Shown piece by piece: positions 11,986-24,456 of a stretch of DNA of 64,000 bases; positions within the stretch are counted from its first letter, which is position 1, and each line of letters begins with the position of its first letter. The DNA lies in assembly GCA_036768485.1 (NCBI GenBank), contig JAVLUZ010000205.1, positions 124,001 through 188,000 on the forward strand, read 5' to 3'. Under the pieces are notes generated by a model. That model saw nothing but the letters and a program-made list of their open reading frames with translations. It searched no databases and was not told where the DNA came from. Origin of the DNA: Mermis nigrescens (lineage: Eukaryota > Nematoda > Enoplea > Mermithida > Mermithidae). The translations under genes were made by a program, and so were the position numbers.

Positions 11986-12178
11986 CAGGGGCGGATTTAG
12001 AGGGTGCGGGGGGGAGGCCGCCCCTTCCCCATTGGCCCAAAATAGTGCGCAAAATTAAGCATTTTGAGCGATATTTAGCGATTTTCGGGTTAAAACGGCT
12101 AATTTTTTCGTTCAAGTCAGGGTTCCGCCCCCCCCTTAGGGGTACCGCCCCCTTAGGAAACTCCTAGATCCACCACTG
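11986..12178 (+). mobile_element. MITE family C, copy C1 (hAT-like)
   Basis: 193-bp element from CAGGGGCGGATTTAGAGGG to AACTCCTAGATCCACCACTG. Exact 8-bp target duplication AGAGTTTC at 11978-11985 and 12179-12186. The core (GTGCGCAAAATTAAG, GATTTTCGGGTTAAAAC) is shared with C2 and C3. Confidence 0.95.
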
Positions 12179-12186
12179 AGAGTTTC

Positions 12187-14530
12187 TGTGTGATTTTGCA
12201 TGCATTTGTTAGTCTATTCATAATGAGCACTAAGTTTTGATCATTTTGCTTTTTGTTTCATCGTTTTCTGTTGAATATTGGCAAAGTTACACAAGGTTGA
12301 ACATGCATGTTCCAAAAATGGAACGTTGGCGCCTACAGCGACAAATTTTGGAAATTAGTACACGCATGGTCGATTTAAATTCAAATTAAGTGGAAATGCA
12401 ATGTGTTCTCGTCTGATGCTTCTTTCCCAAGAAAATAATGATGTGGTATTTTAGGAAACAAACCTGATTCTTAACACTTGGAGAAATTGACTGATATCAC
12501 TGCTTTTCATGCACAAACAGTCTGCATGCTCCTTTTGACCATTGTATCCTACGGCCTGCTTGCTGCTTCTTTTCTGCTTGTGACTCGTTGACTCATATAT
12601 AAAAATCAGCTCAGTCAGGACAGAGATGTTTATAAATTTGGCCACAGATAAGTTACCCTAAATCTGCTTTTAAGCAGTTAATAAATTCAAGCTTATTATT
12701 GCTTGCTTGAGTAAAAGCCCAAATTGCCTGTTTCAAAAAGAATTGTACTAAATCAATACCTTGTTTATTTGTGGTACACATACAAGCGAATATTGATCAA
12801 AGCCAGACATGCACAGCATGGGAATTCCATGGAAGGGTGGGTGAAATGTAGAGTGCCTTTTTAGGCTAGCTAATCAGTTTCAAAAATAATGCTTTTTAGC
12901 ATTTCTAACAATATTCCTTTTCTTCCTATAGTATAAAAGCATAAAAAATTCACAGAAATTGAAGAAAATATACTACATACGCAACATTTCTAGCATAAAT
13001 AACATAGTACCAATTATATACTTAGCAAATAGCACACATCATAACAAGCGACACGTATGCTTGATTTCCAAAAAAATGTCTCGTACATGCCAACGTTACG
13101 AAAATGGAACATGTTGTAATTTTCTACCTATCAAAAATTTTGACCTGAAATTTTGCACGTAATCCAATGACTATAAGCGTAGATCAGAAGCAAAATTTGA
13201 AATGAAGAAACACAGGGCTTCATAGAGCGGGGGGTAAAAGATTAATGTGTCACTCGGTTTCAAAATTTCTAAAATTTTAGCGAATGCAATTATTTTAATG
13301 CATTTTCCGCACTTAAATTCTCCGGAATTTTGACCTAAAAAAGATTGCCATTTCCGACGGATCCAATCATTTTTTCTACAATTTCTGCCATCAAAATCTA
13401 CAAATATTTACGTTTCGGGCATGGCATGCTAGTTAAACCATTCAAATGCATTTCCAACTTTTATGATCTCCGAATTTTTCGCGATTCTTACGAATCAAAC
13501 CTTATGAAATTGGGCATTTCTGGCGGCTTATTGCATTTTATCAAAAATCTGATACTTAGTAACGGAAATTTAAATAGTTTATGTGTTTTACTTACTTATC
13601 CAGAATCTATAGATCTTTTAAGCTCTAGGTTAATAATTTTGAAAAAGCCTAGCAGCAGAATTTGAAAAAAAAATTTAACTTTTTTGATTGCTACAAGGGG
13701 GTGGTGCGAGAGACGAGAGACCGAATAATGTTTTAGGCATCATAACGGGCAAATCGTATGATACAATAATGGATATTATACCTAAAACCGCGCCTACTCG
13801 AAAAAGGTAAAATAAATTTTATAAGTGTGCCCTCTCCGAGCCAAAATCCTGGCTACGCCTCTCTGGAAAAAACTTCCACTTATAACAGAGGTTTCTCATT
13901 ATTTTCCCTACATTTGCGAATGCTTACATAGAATGACTATGACGTGGTGTACAACTAGAAAATAAATAATGTCATTGGCCGAGGATTAGGCGATTTCAGC
14001 AGCTGCGAGCAAGTGCCGAAGTCAAATGCATATTTGGGAAAAGCAATGTTTTCAGTCGAGATTGCCTCAAAAACGGGTATAAAAGCTATTTAGCTTAAAA
14101 CTAATGCTAGTTCACAGCTTTCGGTCCGTTCTAGTAACTTTTGCATAAAATTGATGATTATATCTATTTTTTGACCTTTATTTTGCCCATTTTAGCAGAA
14201 ATTTTCTATTTTTTGTTCCGAGAAATAAAACTTCCTCCTCTCTATCCATAAACATGTCTGGTGTCAGCCAAAAGATTATATAGAACAAAAACTTTCTTGA
14301 AAAGTCTCTATAAATCTTAAATGTAGTACAAAGCCACCTAAATCGACGGTCTACTCGAGCATTTCTGCGCATAAGTTTCAGATGTTTTATAATAAATTTG
14401 CGCATGATTTTGTCGATTTTTTAATTTTCGTTTGTTCATTTCCCTATATGTAAGGGCTGAAATCTCATGTGCACGTCTAATTTCGATTGCTATGTATGGT
14501 TAGATCTTGGTCTAAAAAAGAAGTCTAATA
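12187..14530. other. Downstream of the prohormone exon; no exon recognised
   Basis: On the minus strand this is where the next exons of the prohormone would be expected. No acceptor followed by an insulin-type A-chain cysteine pattern was found by eye. An old repeat ends at about 13850-13865 with the terminus-like CCTGGCTACGCCTCT. Confidence 0.35.
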
Positions 14531-14533
14531 TCA

Positions 14534-14782
14534 AAACTTACAGTTGCTGTGATAAGGAGTAGCTCCCGAAACGGATCTCTTTCGGCGTCTTTTAGCCTCG
14601 CACGCCAAATGCCAAGCCATTCGGAACGATTTACCGCCGGGCGGACACAAAATCAGCGGTCCGAAATCGCCGGGGCCCAATAATTGCTGCGGCGCCGCCG
14701 CCGCTGCGCCGAAGGCAGCCATATTGACGGTGACGAAAGCAACGGTGCAGCTAATTAGCGTTATCGATAGCAATTTATTCAT
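14534..14782 (-). CDS. Putative secreted prohormone, first coding exon (insulin/relaxin-like candidate)
   Basis: ATG at 14782-14780 opens a hydrophobic signal peptide (about residues 1-30, MNKLLSITLI... ending in an alanine run). Next comes a short peptide with two cysteines 14 residues apart (CPPGGKSF and AWHLACE), then the basic site KRRRKR, a typical furin-type cleavage site, then SVSGATPYHSN. The frame runs into a textbook splice donor on the minus strand, ACT|GTAAGT (donor GT at 14533-14532), so the exon ends in phase 1, probably inside a Cys codon. Signal peptide, B-like segment ending AWxxxC, and a dibasic-flanked C-terminal peptide fit the insulin/relaxin superfamily, but the C-X14-C spacing is longer than the usual X11 and the A-chain exon has not been found. 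It could be another secreted peptide hormone. The exon is clearly GC-richer than its surroundings. Confidence 0.6.
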
Positions 14783-15055
14783 TAGAGCGGACGGGCCTGA
14801 CGACGCCGGCTATATATCTAATACCAAATTACTAAATAGAATATTTATCAGAATTTATGCTTATTTGTAGCATTCTTGACTTGTTAACTGTGACCACACA
14901 TTAATGAAACTTTCGTCGAAAAACGCGATATTTTTCAATTATGACCTTAACGAAGTGCTCTTGCACGATTTAGAAAACAACCAATAAGAAATAGCAGAGG
15001 ACCGGCAAAAACCATGAATTAAGAAATGAATATTGAATAAAATTAATTACAATGA
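14783..15055 (-). promoter_or_regulatory. Immediate 5' flank of the prohormone exon
   Basis: Reading minus, TATATA lies at about 14811-14818, only ~29 bp before the ATG, so a TATA-driven start would leave almost no leader. The sequence GTCGTCAG|G at about 14799-14806 could instead be a splice acceptor from a 5' non-coding exon. The two cannot be told apart here. Confidence 0.25.
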
Positions 15056-15063
15056 CTTGAAAT

Positions 15064-15504
15064 CAGTGTTTTTTTACAAAGTTCGTTTGTACATGTAGAA
15101 GGATGGTCTCGAAAAGTCTTAGTACATTTTGTATGTACACGCACATTTTCGGTTACCATAATATGGTACAGTAGAGATTTTAATGTGGTAAAAACAGAGT
15201 TTGTTAGAGTATTTTAGCTATTTTCCTGACTACTGAGAGCAAAAATCACTAAGACTCGTCAAAAACGGCGCGAAGCGCCGAAAAATTTGACATTTTTCTT
15301 TTGAAATGCAATTTCTGCCAATATAAAGGTATATAGAACACACAATTACTCATTTCGGCGCGAAGCGCCGAAAAATTCTGCGAATTTTAAACTTTGTTGG
15401 AGTTACTGTCTTCCCAAAAATCTTTTGTACATGTACAAAGACGGTCCTGAAAATTCTTTGATACATCGGGAAAAATCTTTGCCGAATACAAAAGAAAAAG
15501 CGTG
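15064..15504 (+). mobile_element. MITE family E, copy E3
   Basis: Starts CAGTGTTTTTTTACAAAG, ends AAAAAGCGTG. Flanks CTTGAAAT and CTCAAAAT agree at 6 of 8 positions. Two perfect CGGCGC-GAA-GCGCCG hairpins at 15266-15280 and 15356-15370. It sits some 280 bp upstream of the prohormone ATG. Confidence 0.88.
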
Positions 15505-15512
15505 CTCAAAAT

Positions 15513-18500
15513 GCGCAAATATTTGACGTACAGATTTTTGCCTATGTTGCCCCGGATACTGTTAGCTTAAGTTGGCAAAAGAAGGCATGGCCTTCTTGGG
15601 GTTGAAATCTGAAGACAGATTTAAGTCATATAATACGATTTTGACATGCGCATGCGAGATTCGAGTACAGAAAAAGGAAAAATTCAATTAACGATGTTCC
15701 AAGCGTAGGTAATTGAAATCGAATTAAGAAAATTAGCATGGGAAGATTTAATACGATTCGCTATTTTGGCGTGGACTATTGAAATAATTTTCTGCTTCGC
15801 ACGTAAGCAGGAAAATGAATGCAAAAGGGGATAGATTGGCGTATAATAAACACTAACAATGATTAAGGATTGTTTTCCCGATAAAACCGCTTTTTGACCA
15901 TTTTTTGTGGATCGGAGATCCTTGACCAAGACGGATTAATCATCGGTGCGATTTGAAGGAGCAATAACATTGGATTTTAGATAGCTTTTTCACACATGGA
16001 CATGATTTTCTGTTTTTCTAGCCTAGTTTGACGTCCAACCCTCCCTGCCGTCGTCAAAAATTGGGCGCAATAGGGAACACAATGCATATTTTTTATGATT
16101 CTTGCCATTTTCAAGGCAACTTGCCGAATTTGATTTTGAATATAATTCAATTTAATTTAATGTAATTTACTGACCTTCTTGAGCGCTCTAAAAGCTTTAT
16201 TTGTACGTCAGAAAAGTGTTTATTGTACAGAAAAAGAATTTTATAGTTCATGTAATGATTTCTCGAGTATTTTTTCGGTGGTTTGTGCCGATTTTTGTGC
16301 TTGTTGAGTTTTAAGAACCTTTTCAAGATCTTAAATGATTCTGTCTATCAAAAGACGGCTAAAAACTGCTACTTTAAGCATAATGGACAAATTTTTTGGA
16401 CAATTTCAGTAGATAAAAATCGCAAGGTTTTTAAGTTGACGATGGAATCAAAAGCTTGTATCAATGCTAAAGATTGGGCATAAAATACAATTTCCAATTT
16501 GTGAATATATTCAAACAATTTACGGAAAATTTTTGATTTTTATTTAGACCTATTTTTCAGAAAAAGTTTTTCCATTTTTCTGTTCTAGGGTCAAGATTAT
16601 AAATTAACTTAGGGTTCGGGGTTCACAACTTTAGAAGGGTTTTTATACCCAGAAAGTTTTTTAACCACAGAAATTTTTTTAACCATAATTTTTTATCCAC
16701 GCTTTATGCCCAGTTTTTAATTATATTTTGTTTAATTTATCCAAATTTTATAATATTTTTCAGATTTTCTTTTTCACTGTAGAAAAAATTATGTATTTTA
16801 ATACCTCCTTAGCAGACGCATGTCCGATTAGGTCCTAAAACAAAATTTTGAGAATATTAAAAGTGTTTCAATTTTACACTGGCAATTTGAAGGAACATCC
16901 TTGAGTAAATATTTTACCAATTGCATACTTCACGCTACAATTGATGCTCAGGTCATTGTTGTTAGTTGACAGATCAGATCATAAATGAGGCTAAAAAACT
17001 CCGATTCTCCTTCACGCAAGAATGATTCTACAAGGCGAAAATTCTTCCTTTTATAGCACTGCACCGCCGAAATAACACGTAAATTTTTTAGCTAATAATA
17101 AGCATAAAAATTTCACGTTTTATTTATTAATTTGCTCCTCCGCAATTCTCGCCTACATTGACAAGTAAGAAAATTTTAATACTAATTGATTTTTTAAGAA
17201 GTTTTTTCACATCGTTTGGACTGGCAGCGACAAGACGTCGAAAATAGAAGTACGCCTACGAGCACTTGATTCATTTCGCGTGTTAGTATAAATATTTCAT
17301 ATTTCTTACCTGATGGACTCTGATTAGCGATATTAATTTTTCAGACGAAAACAAAGATTCGATTTTTTTGGACGAATCGTGCGAGGTGATAGGGAAAGCA
17401 ATAATATGATCAATTAATAATTATTTTGACAAGCTGAAACACGTACTTTACTATCAATTGAATGTGTAAAAAAGACAAGCAAAAAAAGGAAGAAATCTTG
17501 CGAATAAAAGCATATTAAACACAAAAACTTCGCTCAAAGCCAATATGAGCTAAGTCGTGCATTTCCTACGCTATTTTCTAAGTCCATTACACTCAGTAAA
17601 GCTGCTGATAAATTTCAAGAAAGTTCGATCGGAAGGGGTAGTAAGAAAGTAACAATTAATGTAATAAATAAAACAAATGTAGGTCGCAAGGTGGAAAATA
17701 TGTTGATACGTGTGCACGTGAAGAGAAAAATAGTTCCCTACCTCAAAAGTTACACTACTCTCTACAAATTTGTTAATCGTCTGAGAATATTGAAAAAGGA
17801 AAAATATACAAAATTAATAATGTTCGTGGCGGCGGCCTTTTATATAGCATCCGGGCTATCTTATTAATAAGACCAATTTGTACGGCATTGGGTGGGTGTG
17901 TAGTACGTACCTACCTACCTTAACCATTAATGTGCTAAATAATTAGAATTTTAATCAAACGCGCTTCGCGTCATTTAAAAATCATGCATAAATGCATAAT
18001 TCCGCGCAACGTTGCTAATTATTGCTCGCGGTGTCGTTATACCGGGACGACTAAACCGTCAACAAATGCTCCAATTGATATACCGTACCATCTTTGTTAT
18101 ACGATTAGCAAGTACGAATAGCCGAGGCTTACTGTACACGCGAGTCTGCGCAGCTTGCATTTATTTGTTTTATTAGTCAAAAAAGCAAATGCGAAGCACG
18201 ATAACAAGTCTGGTGTCTATTTTTCACGACGCGAAAATAACGACGCCAATCGACGGAAATGGAAAAAACACCCTCAGGACATTAGCCAAATAAAATAAAA
18301 ATCGCCGTATAGGTAAAACGCCGATAAGAATTGTTTTTGTTTTATATCGTTTCTTTTTTATTTTTTGTTCATTAAAAATCGAGCGAAAATGCGCGAAAAT
18401 AATTACGGAATGCGTCGCAAACATCTTAATCAATTTTTCCGGTAAATTAACGAATGTTTTTGCGCTTTGCGGGATTCTCGTCTGATAATCGAATAGTACG

Positions 18501-18639
18501 TCAGAAGTTTTTGCTTCAGGACCTTTTAAAATTATGATTTTTGAATAATTCGACGATCGTGATGCATTCATTATTTCACATTAATTTAAAGTTTTTTTAT
18601 CGCTCAGATGCGGGCTTCTTATTTTTTCAAATATTTAAC
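15513..18639. other. Mostly unique sequence; repeat-poor upstream region
   Basis: No gene recognised. The part 17820-18560 has more CpG dinucleotides than its neighbours and includes a duplicated ATGCATAA-type octamer (about 17982-17999), the kind of site POU proteins bind. It is upstream of the minus-strand prohormone exon and may be regulatory; this is inference only. A 115-codon open frame at 18224-18571 (minus) shows no recognisable family. Confidence 0.3.
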
Positions 18640-18647
18640 TAGGTGAT

Positions 18648-18832
18648 CAGGGGCGGATTCAGGGGCGGGGGGCGGCCGCCCTCCATTGACCCAAAATAGT
18701 GCGCAAAATTAAGGATTTTTGAGCGATTTTTAGCTAATTTCGGGTTGAAACAGCTCATTTTTCCGCCCAAGTCAGGGTTCCGGCCCCCTCAGGGGTACCG
18801 CCCCCCTTAGGAAAATCCTGGATCCGCCCCTG
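18648..18832 (+). mobile_element. MITE family C, copy C2 (hAT-like)
   Basis: From CAGGGGCGGATTCAGGGGCG to ATCCTGGATCCGCCCCTG. Target duplication TAGGTGAT (18640-18647) and TAGTTGAT (18833-18840), 7 of 8 identical. Its ends are the best preserved of the three C copies. Confidence 0.93.
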
Positions 18833-19106
18833 TAGTTGATCGAAGCCAACTCTTCAATCTTTTTTTGTGATTAAGCAAAACAAAACCAATAAAAACTTTG
18901 CAACATGTCAGTAAAAAGATAATTTTTGAAACAATCAAAATTAATTAAGTTTGCGCTCTGATCAACATCAAACTTACTCTTCTGTGAGATCTAGATTATG
19001 TATCGATAGGCCGATTTGCATTGTCAATAGCATGACGTCATTAATCTAAAAATTCGATAGTACTCGCTTTGAGTGAATCTTGCTGCAAACGTGGTTACTA
19101 TAGATG

Positions 19107-19393
19107 CACAGCAAGGCCGATCTGGGAAGAGGGCCAACCGGTCTGGAGAGGTCAATAACTGGCCTTTTCTGGGCTAAAATTGACCACAAAAACTGGTAAG
19201 GCGCTAAAACGTTGTTAAAATTACGTCATTACACATTTTCTGGTCAATTAAAAGCATTTTTTATGAAAATTTTCGATTTTTATCCGTTTTTTGCCATTAT
19301 TTTGCCTCATTTTACCAAGAAATTTTTTTTATTTTTCCGACTCAGAGCAGGTCAAGACCCCGAATATCTTCTTATCGTGCATGTCTGGTGGTG
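19107..19393 (+). mobile_element. Repeat family B, copy B1
   Basis: Shares with 35886-36175 the order GATGCACAGCA...GGCCGAT, GACCACAAAAACTGG, CACATTTTCTGGTCAATT, CGATTTTTATCCGTTTTTT and an end at GTGCATGTCTG. Short imperfect inverted ends (AGATGCAC / GTGCATGTCT). No clear target duplication. Non-coding. Confidence 0.7.
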
Positions 19394-22300
19394 ATCACAA
19401 AGGTTCATAAATTAAACCTGGGCGGTGCCGTTGAAAAAAGCTATGAAAAACATGCATCGCTTGATTTTTTTTTGAAAAAATAATCTCAAAAAACATTCGT
19501 TTATTAATATTTTAGTGCAATGAGTCGTACTTGACTAGGAATTACGGCAGAAAATGAGATATTATGAAAATCTTTTTTACAAAAATAATTTTTCATATAA
19601 ATTTTCGGAAAAATTATTTTTCAATACAATTTTTCCTTTTAAAATTACCAAAATCAAGGAAAGTCGATCAAATTAGAACAAATAAAAAAATTAAAAGAAT
19701 TAAATGAATAAATTAAGAGAATAATCAAATTAAAAGAATAACGCGTTGTATTTGTTAACTGGGCAACATTGAAAAACAAAAAGCTTGGTTGGATTTTTTC
19801 GCATCACACACATATATTAAAAACTTAAAATTATAAATAGCTACTATTATACAAGAAAGTTAACTCAAGGCAAAAGGAAAATTAATTTGCTTGATTGACT
19901 TTAATTATAGCATACGAATAATCGGTATACCGCAAGGTTAGGATTATTCATAGAACTTTAGAGCTGAAGCGACCGTCAAAATTGGTAAAATGATAAAAGA
20001 AATAATGCCAAAACTATCACAGTGGACAAATTCTAATCAGTTTATGGCTTTTTGCAAATAAAACTTTCTTTATCCGCTTGCAACCTAATTTTGCCGTATC
20101 GTCCCCAAATAAATTTGTTTTTTGCCTTTCTAGGGTCTGTCTGACACGTACGTGGGTGATGGGGGTCTAGAACTCAGAATAAAAAAATACTAAATTTGCT
20201 AAAGAAATTAGGGCATAATAGATGCAAAAATAGATGAAACTGTAAAATATTCTGCAAAACTGCGTTAATTAATTAGAATTTATGAATAAGCATGCAATTA
20301 TGCTATTCAGCACCACTCTTCTAAAAACCATTCAGCTATAAGAATGCAACTGGATATTCCTTGAACCGGACTGCTGTGCATCTATGGTCTAGTAAACCCT
20401 TATGGAAACACAACGTGCATGTTCCAATAATGATCCTTTTAAAGCATACTAAAGCACATAAAAATCGTATGAGATAAATAAGAGAATTTTTCAACATATT
20501 ACAGACTATGTACTAATAATGCGCTCTTTTTCCATAGGCCATATGGATTGGAGGTGTATTTTTACACATACGGGTCGCGAACCAGTTTAGTAAATTACTT
20601 AAAAAATTAATGCCTTTTACGTTAAGCATCGCTATGACAATTTAATCCTAATTTTTTATCGTCTATCCTCTTGTTACAAGCCGCGATTTACCGATTTAAT
20701 TACCGTCTTAATCCGGATTAAATTATCCAACTCATTTTACTAGAAAATTCGTCATTAGTAATTTTTTCTAATGCATTGAAAGGCATCGTTTTCTCTATGA
20801 AAAAAGGTTCACTTAATTAATTTAAAAAAGTCGCCGTTGAAACATTAAAAGGAGCATAATGAAAAGGATTAATGGCCGAAATATGATCACGAAGCGGAAA
20901 AAATATCGAAAAAAATAAGTACAAGTGATTAAAGGTAAAAATACAACCCAGTTGGGAAATCGATGCACTTGAGAATCTGAATTTATATTTATATCAGTCG
21001 CTATTCTCTAAATGATTAGAATCAGTGGAATGAAGGTCTATTTATGAGGATAGAATTTAGGGAAGCTACAAAAAGAAACGCAACTCTGAGTCAAATTTGA
21101 AACACAATATAGAAAGGGCGCCGAGAAAAACCTGCGATAAGAATTACGGGCATCGTGTCAAAAATTTCCATGATACATATGATATTTAAAATTGCTAATG
21201 ATAGATCGACTTAAAATTTTAAAGCAATAAGATCGCTAACAACTGACATTAAGTAACGATATTATGTACATGTTACTAAAAATTACTTTTTATCGTAACC
21301 AATTCTGAAAAAATGTGCAGATTTATTTAAAATTTGGAAAACAAATTTATTCGTTCCCATTTCGTATACAGTACATACGTCTAACATTACCGTCAAAATT
21401 ACACAAAAAACGTTCTTATAATTCATATTTTTTCAAAAAATTGCTATTTTCGGTGATTTTTCGATGGCTCTATGAGAGCTGTCAAAACATCGTGTTTAGC
21501 CTGATCGCCGATCGGGCTAAACACTAAAATCTAGGCGCTGCCGATGTCTGGTTAAAATTACGTCAGAACATTGTGTATAACGTTCATTAATGCTGAGACT
21601 TATTTTTTATGTTTCGGTACACCAATTTCCCCCAAATAGGCGACAAGTCTAAGAATTCGTTTTAAACGTACAAAATGGCATTTTTCGCCTTTTTCCAGTA
21701 ACTCATTTTATTTAAAATGAGATGTGGATCATTCCAAAATCTCACAAGATTGAAATTTCCGGTAAAGAGCTTAAGCTGTCTAAGTTTAATTATTCTAAGC
21801 GATAAACTTGAAAGGATGGACCTACACAAATGAAAATTGTCGTCAAAATCCATTAAGCCAATATACACAAGCCAGCTCAGAATTTCGAAAATTTATGCTA
21901 AAAAATTAACTAAATATTGAGGAAATTGTTTGCTGAAAAATATAAGAGGTTCGTTGCCTGCACAAAACCCTTTATGGTTTCGAGGCCGACCATATTTGAT
22001 AAAATTGCAAAATCGCTTTATTATTTTAAAAATTTAAAGAACTTGAAAACTAAGCATAAAAAATTAATTTGAAAATTTGAAAAATTTGGCCATGACGAAA
22101 CCCATCAAGTCATTATCTCGGACTACTTTTGGCTAATGAAGGGTTCGCTCGCCCTTCCTAAATCCGCTTCAGGCTCTATAGTTTCGAAAAATATCTGGAA
22201 TTAGTTCGACATATTAAAAAAGAAGCAATATTAGAAAGAAAAATGTCAAAATCTAGGTTGACTTCTTTATTTGGCTGGGCGAAAATACCTTGCTAGGTAT

Positions 22301-23690
22301 TCTTGATTTTCTAACGCTCCCTTTACTCTCTAATTCCCTACAAGTTTTCCTTTTTCTAATGGATCAAACAAAATTATTTCAAAGCAAAAATCATGTTTCC
22401 CTCTTAGTCGATTTACTTCGCAATTTATTTCACTTATTTTGTTTTCTGATGTATTTCCATCAATAAAAGTCTGTCTTCCTAATTATTTATAATTACACAT
22501 TAAGTTTTAAATCGAAATACCTAAAACGCGCCTTAAGAATAAAAATTTTCATCAAAAGTTCACTGAAACAAAGGTTATAGTAGTCATATATGTACACCAA
22601 GCTGATTTCCTGGGGTGGGACAAAATAGCTATAAATACCACCAAAAATTAAACTCAAGGCTTTTATCAATTTAGTGGGCCATTCCGCATTGTCAGAGTCC
22701 TCAAGCGTGTCCGATTTTACCCTTTCCTCCCCCCGGAGCGCCTATTTGTGACCAGATCAATTAGACACGAAATTCTGATGTCCGACGCCACAAAATCGCG
22801 CGAAAAAGGGCATTAAAAATTCAAACATGGAAAATCTACCAATTTTCTGTATGTCTTTGAGATTTTCGGGGACCATACTTCTTTTATCGACCCCCTCCCC
22901 ACCATGTAGTCACGTCATATCACGTCAGTAAAGAATTTTTGTTCGCCTGGTCCTTAGACTTGACCAGAAGCAAGAATAAAAAAATGAAAGGTCAAGAATT
23001 TTGCGCAAAAGTTCTCGAAATTGACCAATGAATTAAGAAGGTAGATTTATGCGCTATTTTAGCATATGCACTAAGCTACCAGATTTCGGCCAGCTATGTT
23101 GTGCACATATGCTTTTGACGCCAATTTGTCTGAATACATTCATAAGTTAGATACAAAGGCAAAATAGTTCCTCAGTGTAGCTACAATGTACGTTACGTTT
23201 ACCAAATTAGTTTCCATTTCTGCTTAGCTTATCGAATGTGTGTAGCTACTTTATTCGAGCATACTTATCAATTCTTTATAAAATAATTTACTTATTAATT
23301 TCTTTGTTTTTTTATTAATTTCATATTTTCTTCTTTATCAATATTTTAGACATGGATTAAATGCGTAAAATGAAGAGTGTATCGGTCGGTAATTAAGTAA
23401 AGAGATATGTTTCTTAAACAATGGTGATCGCTGAACCTTAGAAATCTTTAACATAACACAATTTCAAAGGCATAGGGGTTTTAAACCTCTTCAGAATTTA
23501 AGATCCTCGATCTTTGAAATATAATGGGCTTACAAATGTCTGCATGCTTTAACGCGATTTTTCTGATGCCAATAAATATAATTCCACGAGAACGTCAAAA
23601 AATTGTATTTTTGCCTCATCCCAAATTTTGGCTCTCTTTTGGCCCGAAAAAAAGTTTAAGCTTCCCTCATAGTAGTGTATGATTATCAAT
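19394..23690. other. 4.3 kb AT-rich tract without recognisable features
   Basis: Stop codons in all frames, many homopolymer A and T runs, no long reading frame and no repeat shared obviously with the rest of the window. This is the longest featureless stretch. Confidence 0.5.
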
Positions 23691-23694
23691 GTTC

Positions 23695-23901
23695 CTAAGC
23701 ATCACAACGTGGAAGGGTGAGAGTTAAAAAGTGAGCTTTTTGGGCTATAATAACCTCAAAATATTAGTATGAATGCTAGCAGCGTTCAAAGGACGTTATC
23801 CCACAAGTTTCTGATCGAATTAAAGCATTTTTCAAAATTTTTAATCTCCATTAGGGATCTAGACCCCTTCCCCGTGCTGACCCCCACCTTCATGTCTAGT
23901 C
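23695..23901 (+). mobile_element. Repeat family B fragment
   Basis: Order CATCACAACGTGG, GAGCTTTTTGGGC, ATAACCTCAAAA, TTAAAGCATTTTTC, ending CATGTCTAGTCC matches B1 and B2 but is shorter and more diverged. A3 is inserted directly after it. Confidence 0.5.
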
Positions 23902-23909
23902 CTCCTGAC

Positions 23910-24173
23910 CACACCTGGGCGTGGGGGGGGTTTCGAGGTTATGCTCCCCTCCGAGAAACCAAATAACCCCCCCCAGAAATCAAAATACCTTCCAGAATTC
24001 AATTTTTGAAATTTTTTTCGTTTTTTTCGCAATGTTTTGATGCCAATGGATAGTGCTTGATGAGAAACGTCGAAAAATGGTGTTTTTCACGCCATAACAC
24101 CATTTTTAAGGCCATTTTTTTGACCTTTGAAAAATCTTGCACCCTCCCAGAATTTTCTTGCTGCCCACGTATG
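23910..24173 (+). mobile_element. MITE family A, copy A3 (hAT-like)
   Basis: CACACCTGGGCGTGGGG to GCTGCCCACGTATG. Exact target duplication CTCCTGAC at 23902-23909 and 24174-24181. The right-hand duplicate is shared with the inverted copy A4. Confidence 0.95.
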
Positions 24174-24181
24174 CTCCTGAC

Positions 24182-24448
24182 CATAGGTGGGCAGCACCGA
24201 AATTCTGGGGCGAAGAGCAATATTTTTAAAGGTCAAAACATGATCTCGAAATATAGTGGTATAGTAAAAAAGCCATTTTTAAACGTTTCTCATCGAGCTC
24301 TATCCATTGGCATCAAAAATCGCGAGAAAAAAAACAAAAAAAATTTCAAAATTAAATTCTGCGGTGGGTATTTCGGTTTCTTTGGGAGGAGGAGGGTTAT
24401 TCGGTCTCCTGAAGGGGTTGCACCCCTAACCTCCGACGCACTCGTGTG
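24182..24448 (-). mobile_element. MITE family A, copy A4, inverted next to A3
   Basis: Starts CATAGGTGGGCAGC (the inverted 3' end) and ends CGCACTCGTGTG. CTCCTGAC flanks it at 24174-24181 and again at 24449-24456, so A3 and A4 together are bounded by three copies of the same octamer. Confidence 0.95.
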
Positions 24449-24456
24449 CTCCTGAC

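Noticed and set aside
12451..12645. Second exon of the prohormone (minus), with DCLCMKSSDISQF recalling an A chain
   Set aside because: Only two cysteines in the wrong spacing, and the acceptors that would give the right phase lack a pyrimidine tract or create a stop at the join.
13345..13665. Reverse transcriptase fragment (KLGISGGLLHFIKNL)
   Set aside because: One short phrase is reminiscent of non-LTR reverse transcriptases, but nothing before or after it fits.
14811..14818. TATA box of the prohormone gene
   Set aside because: Only ~29 bp from the ATG, leaving practically no leader; a splice acceptor at GTCGTCAG is as likely.
18224..18571. 115-residue protein on the minus strand
   Set aside because: Starts with ATG but shows no domain, signal or conserved pattern, and no splice context supports it.
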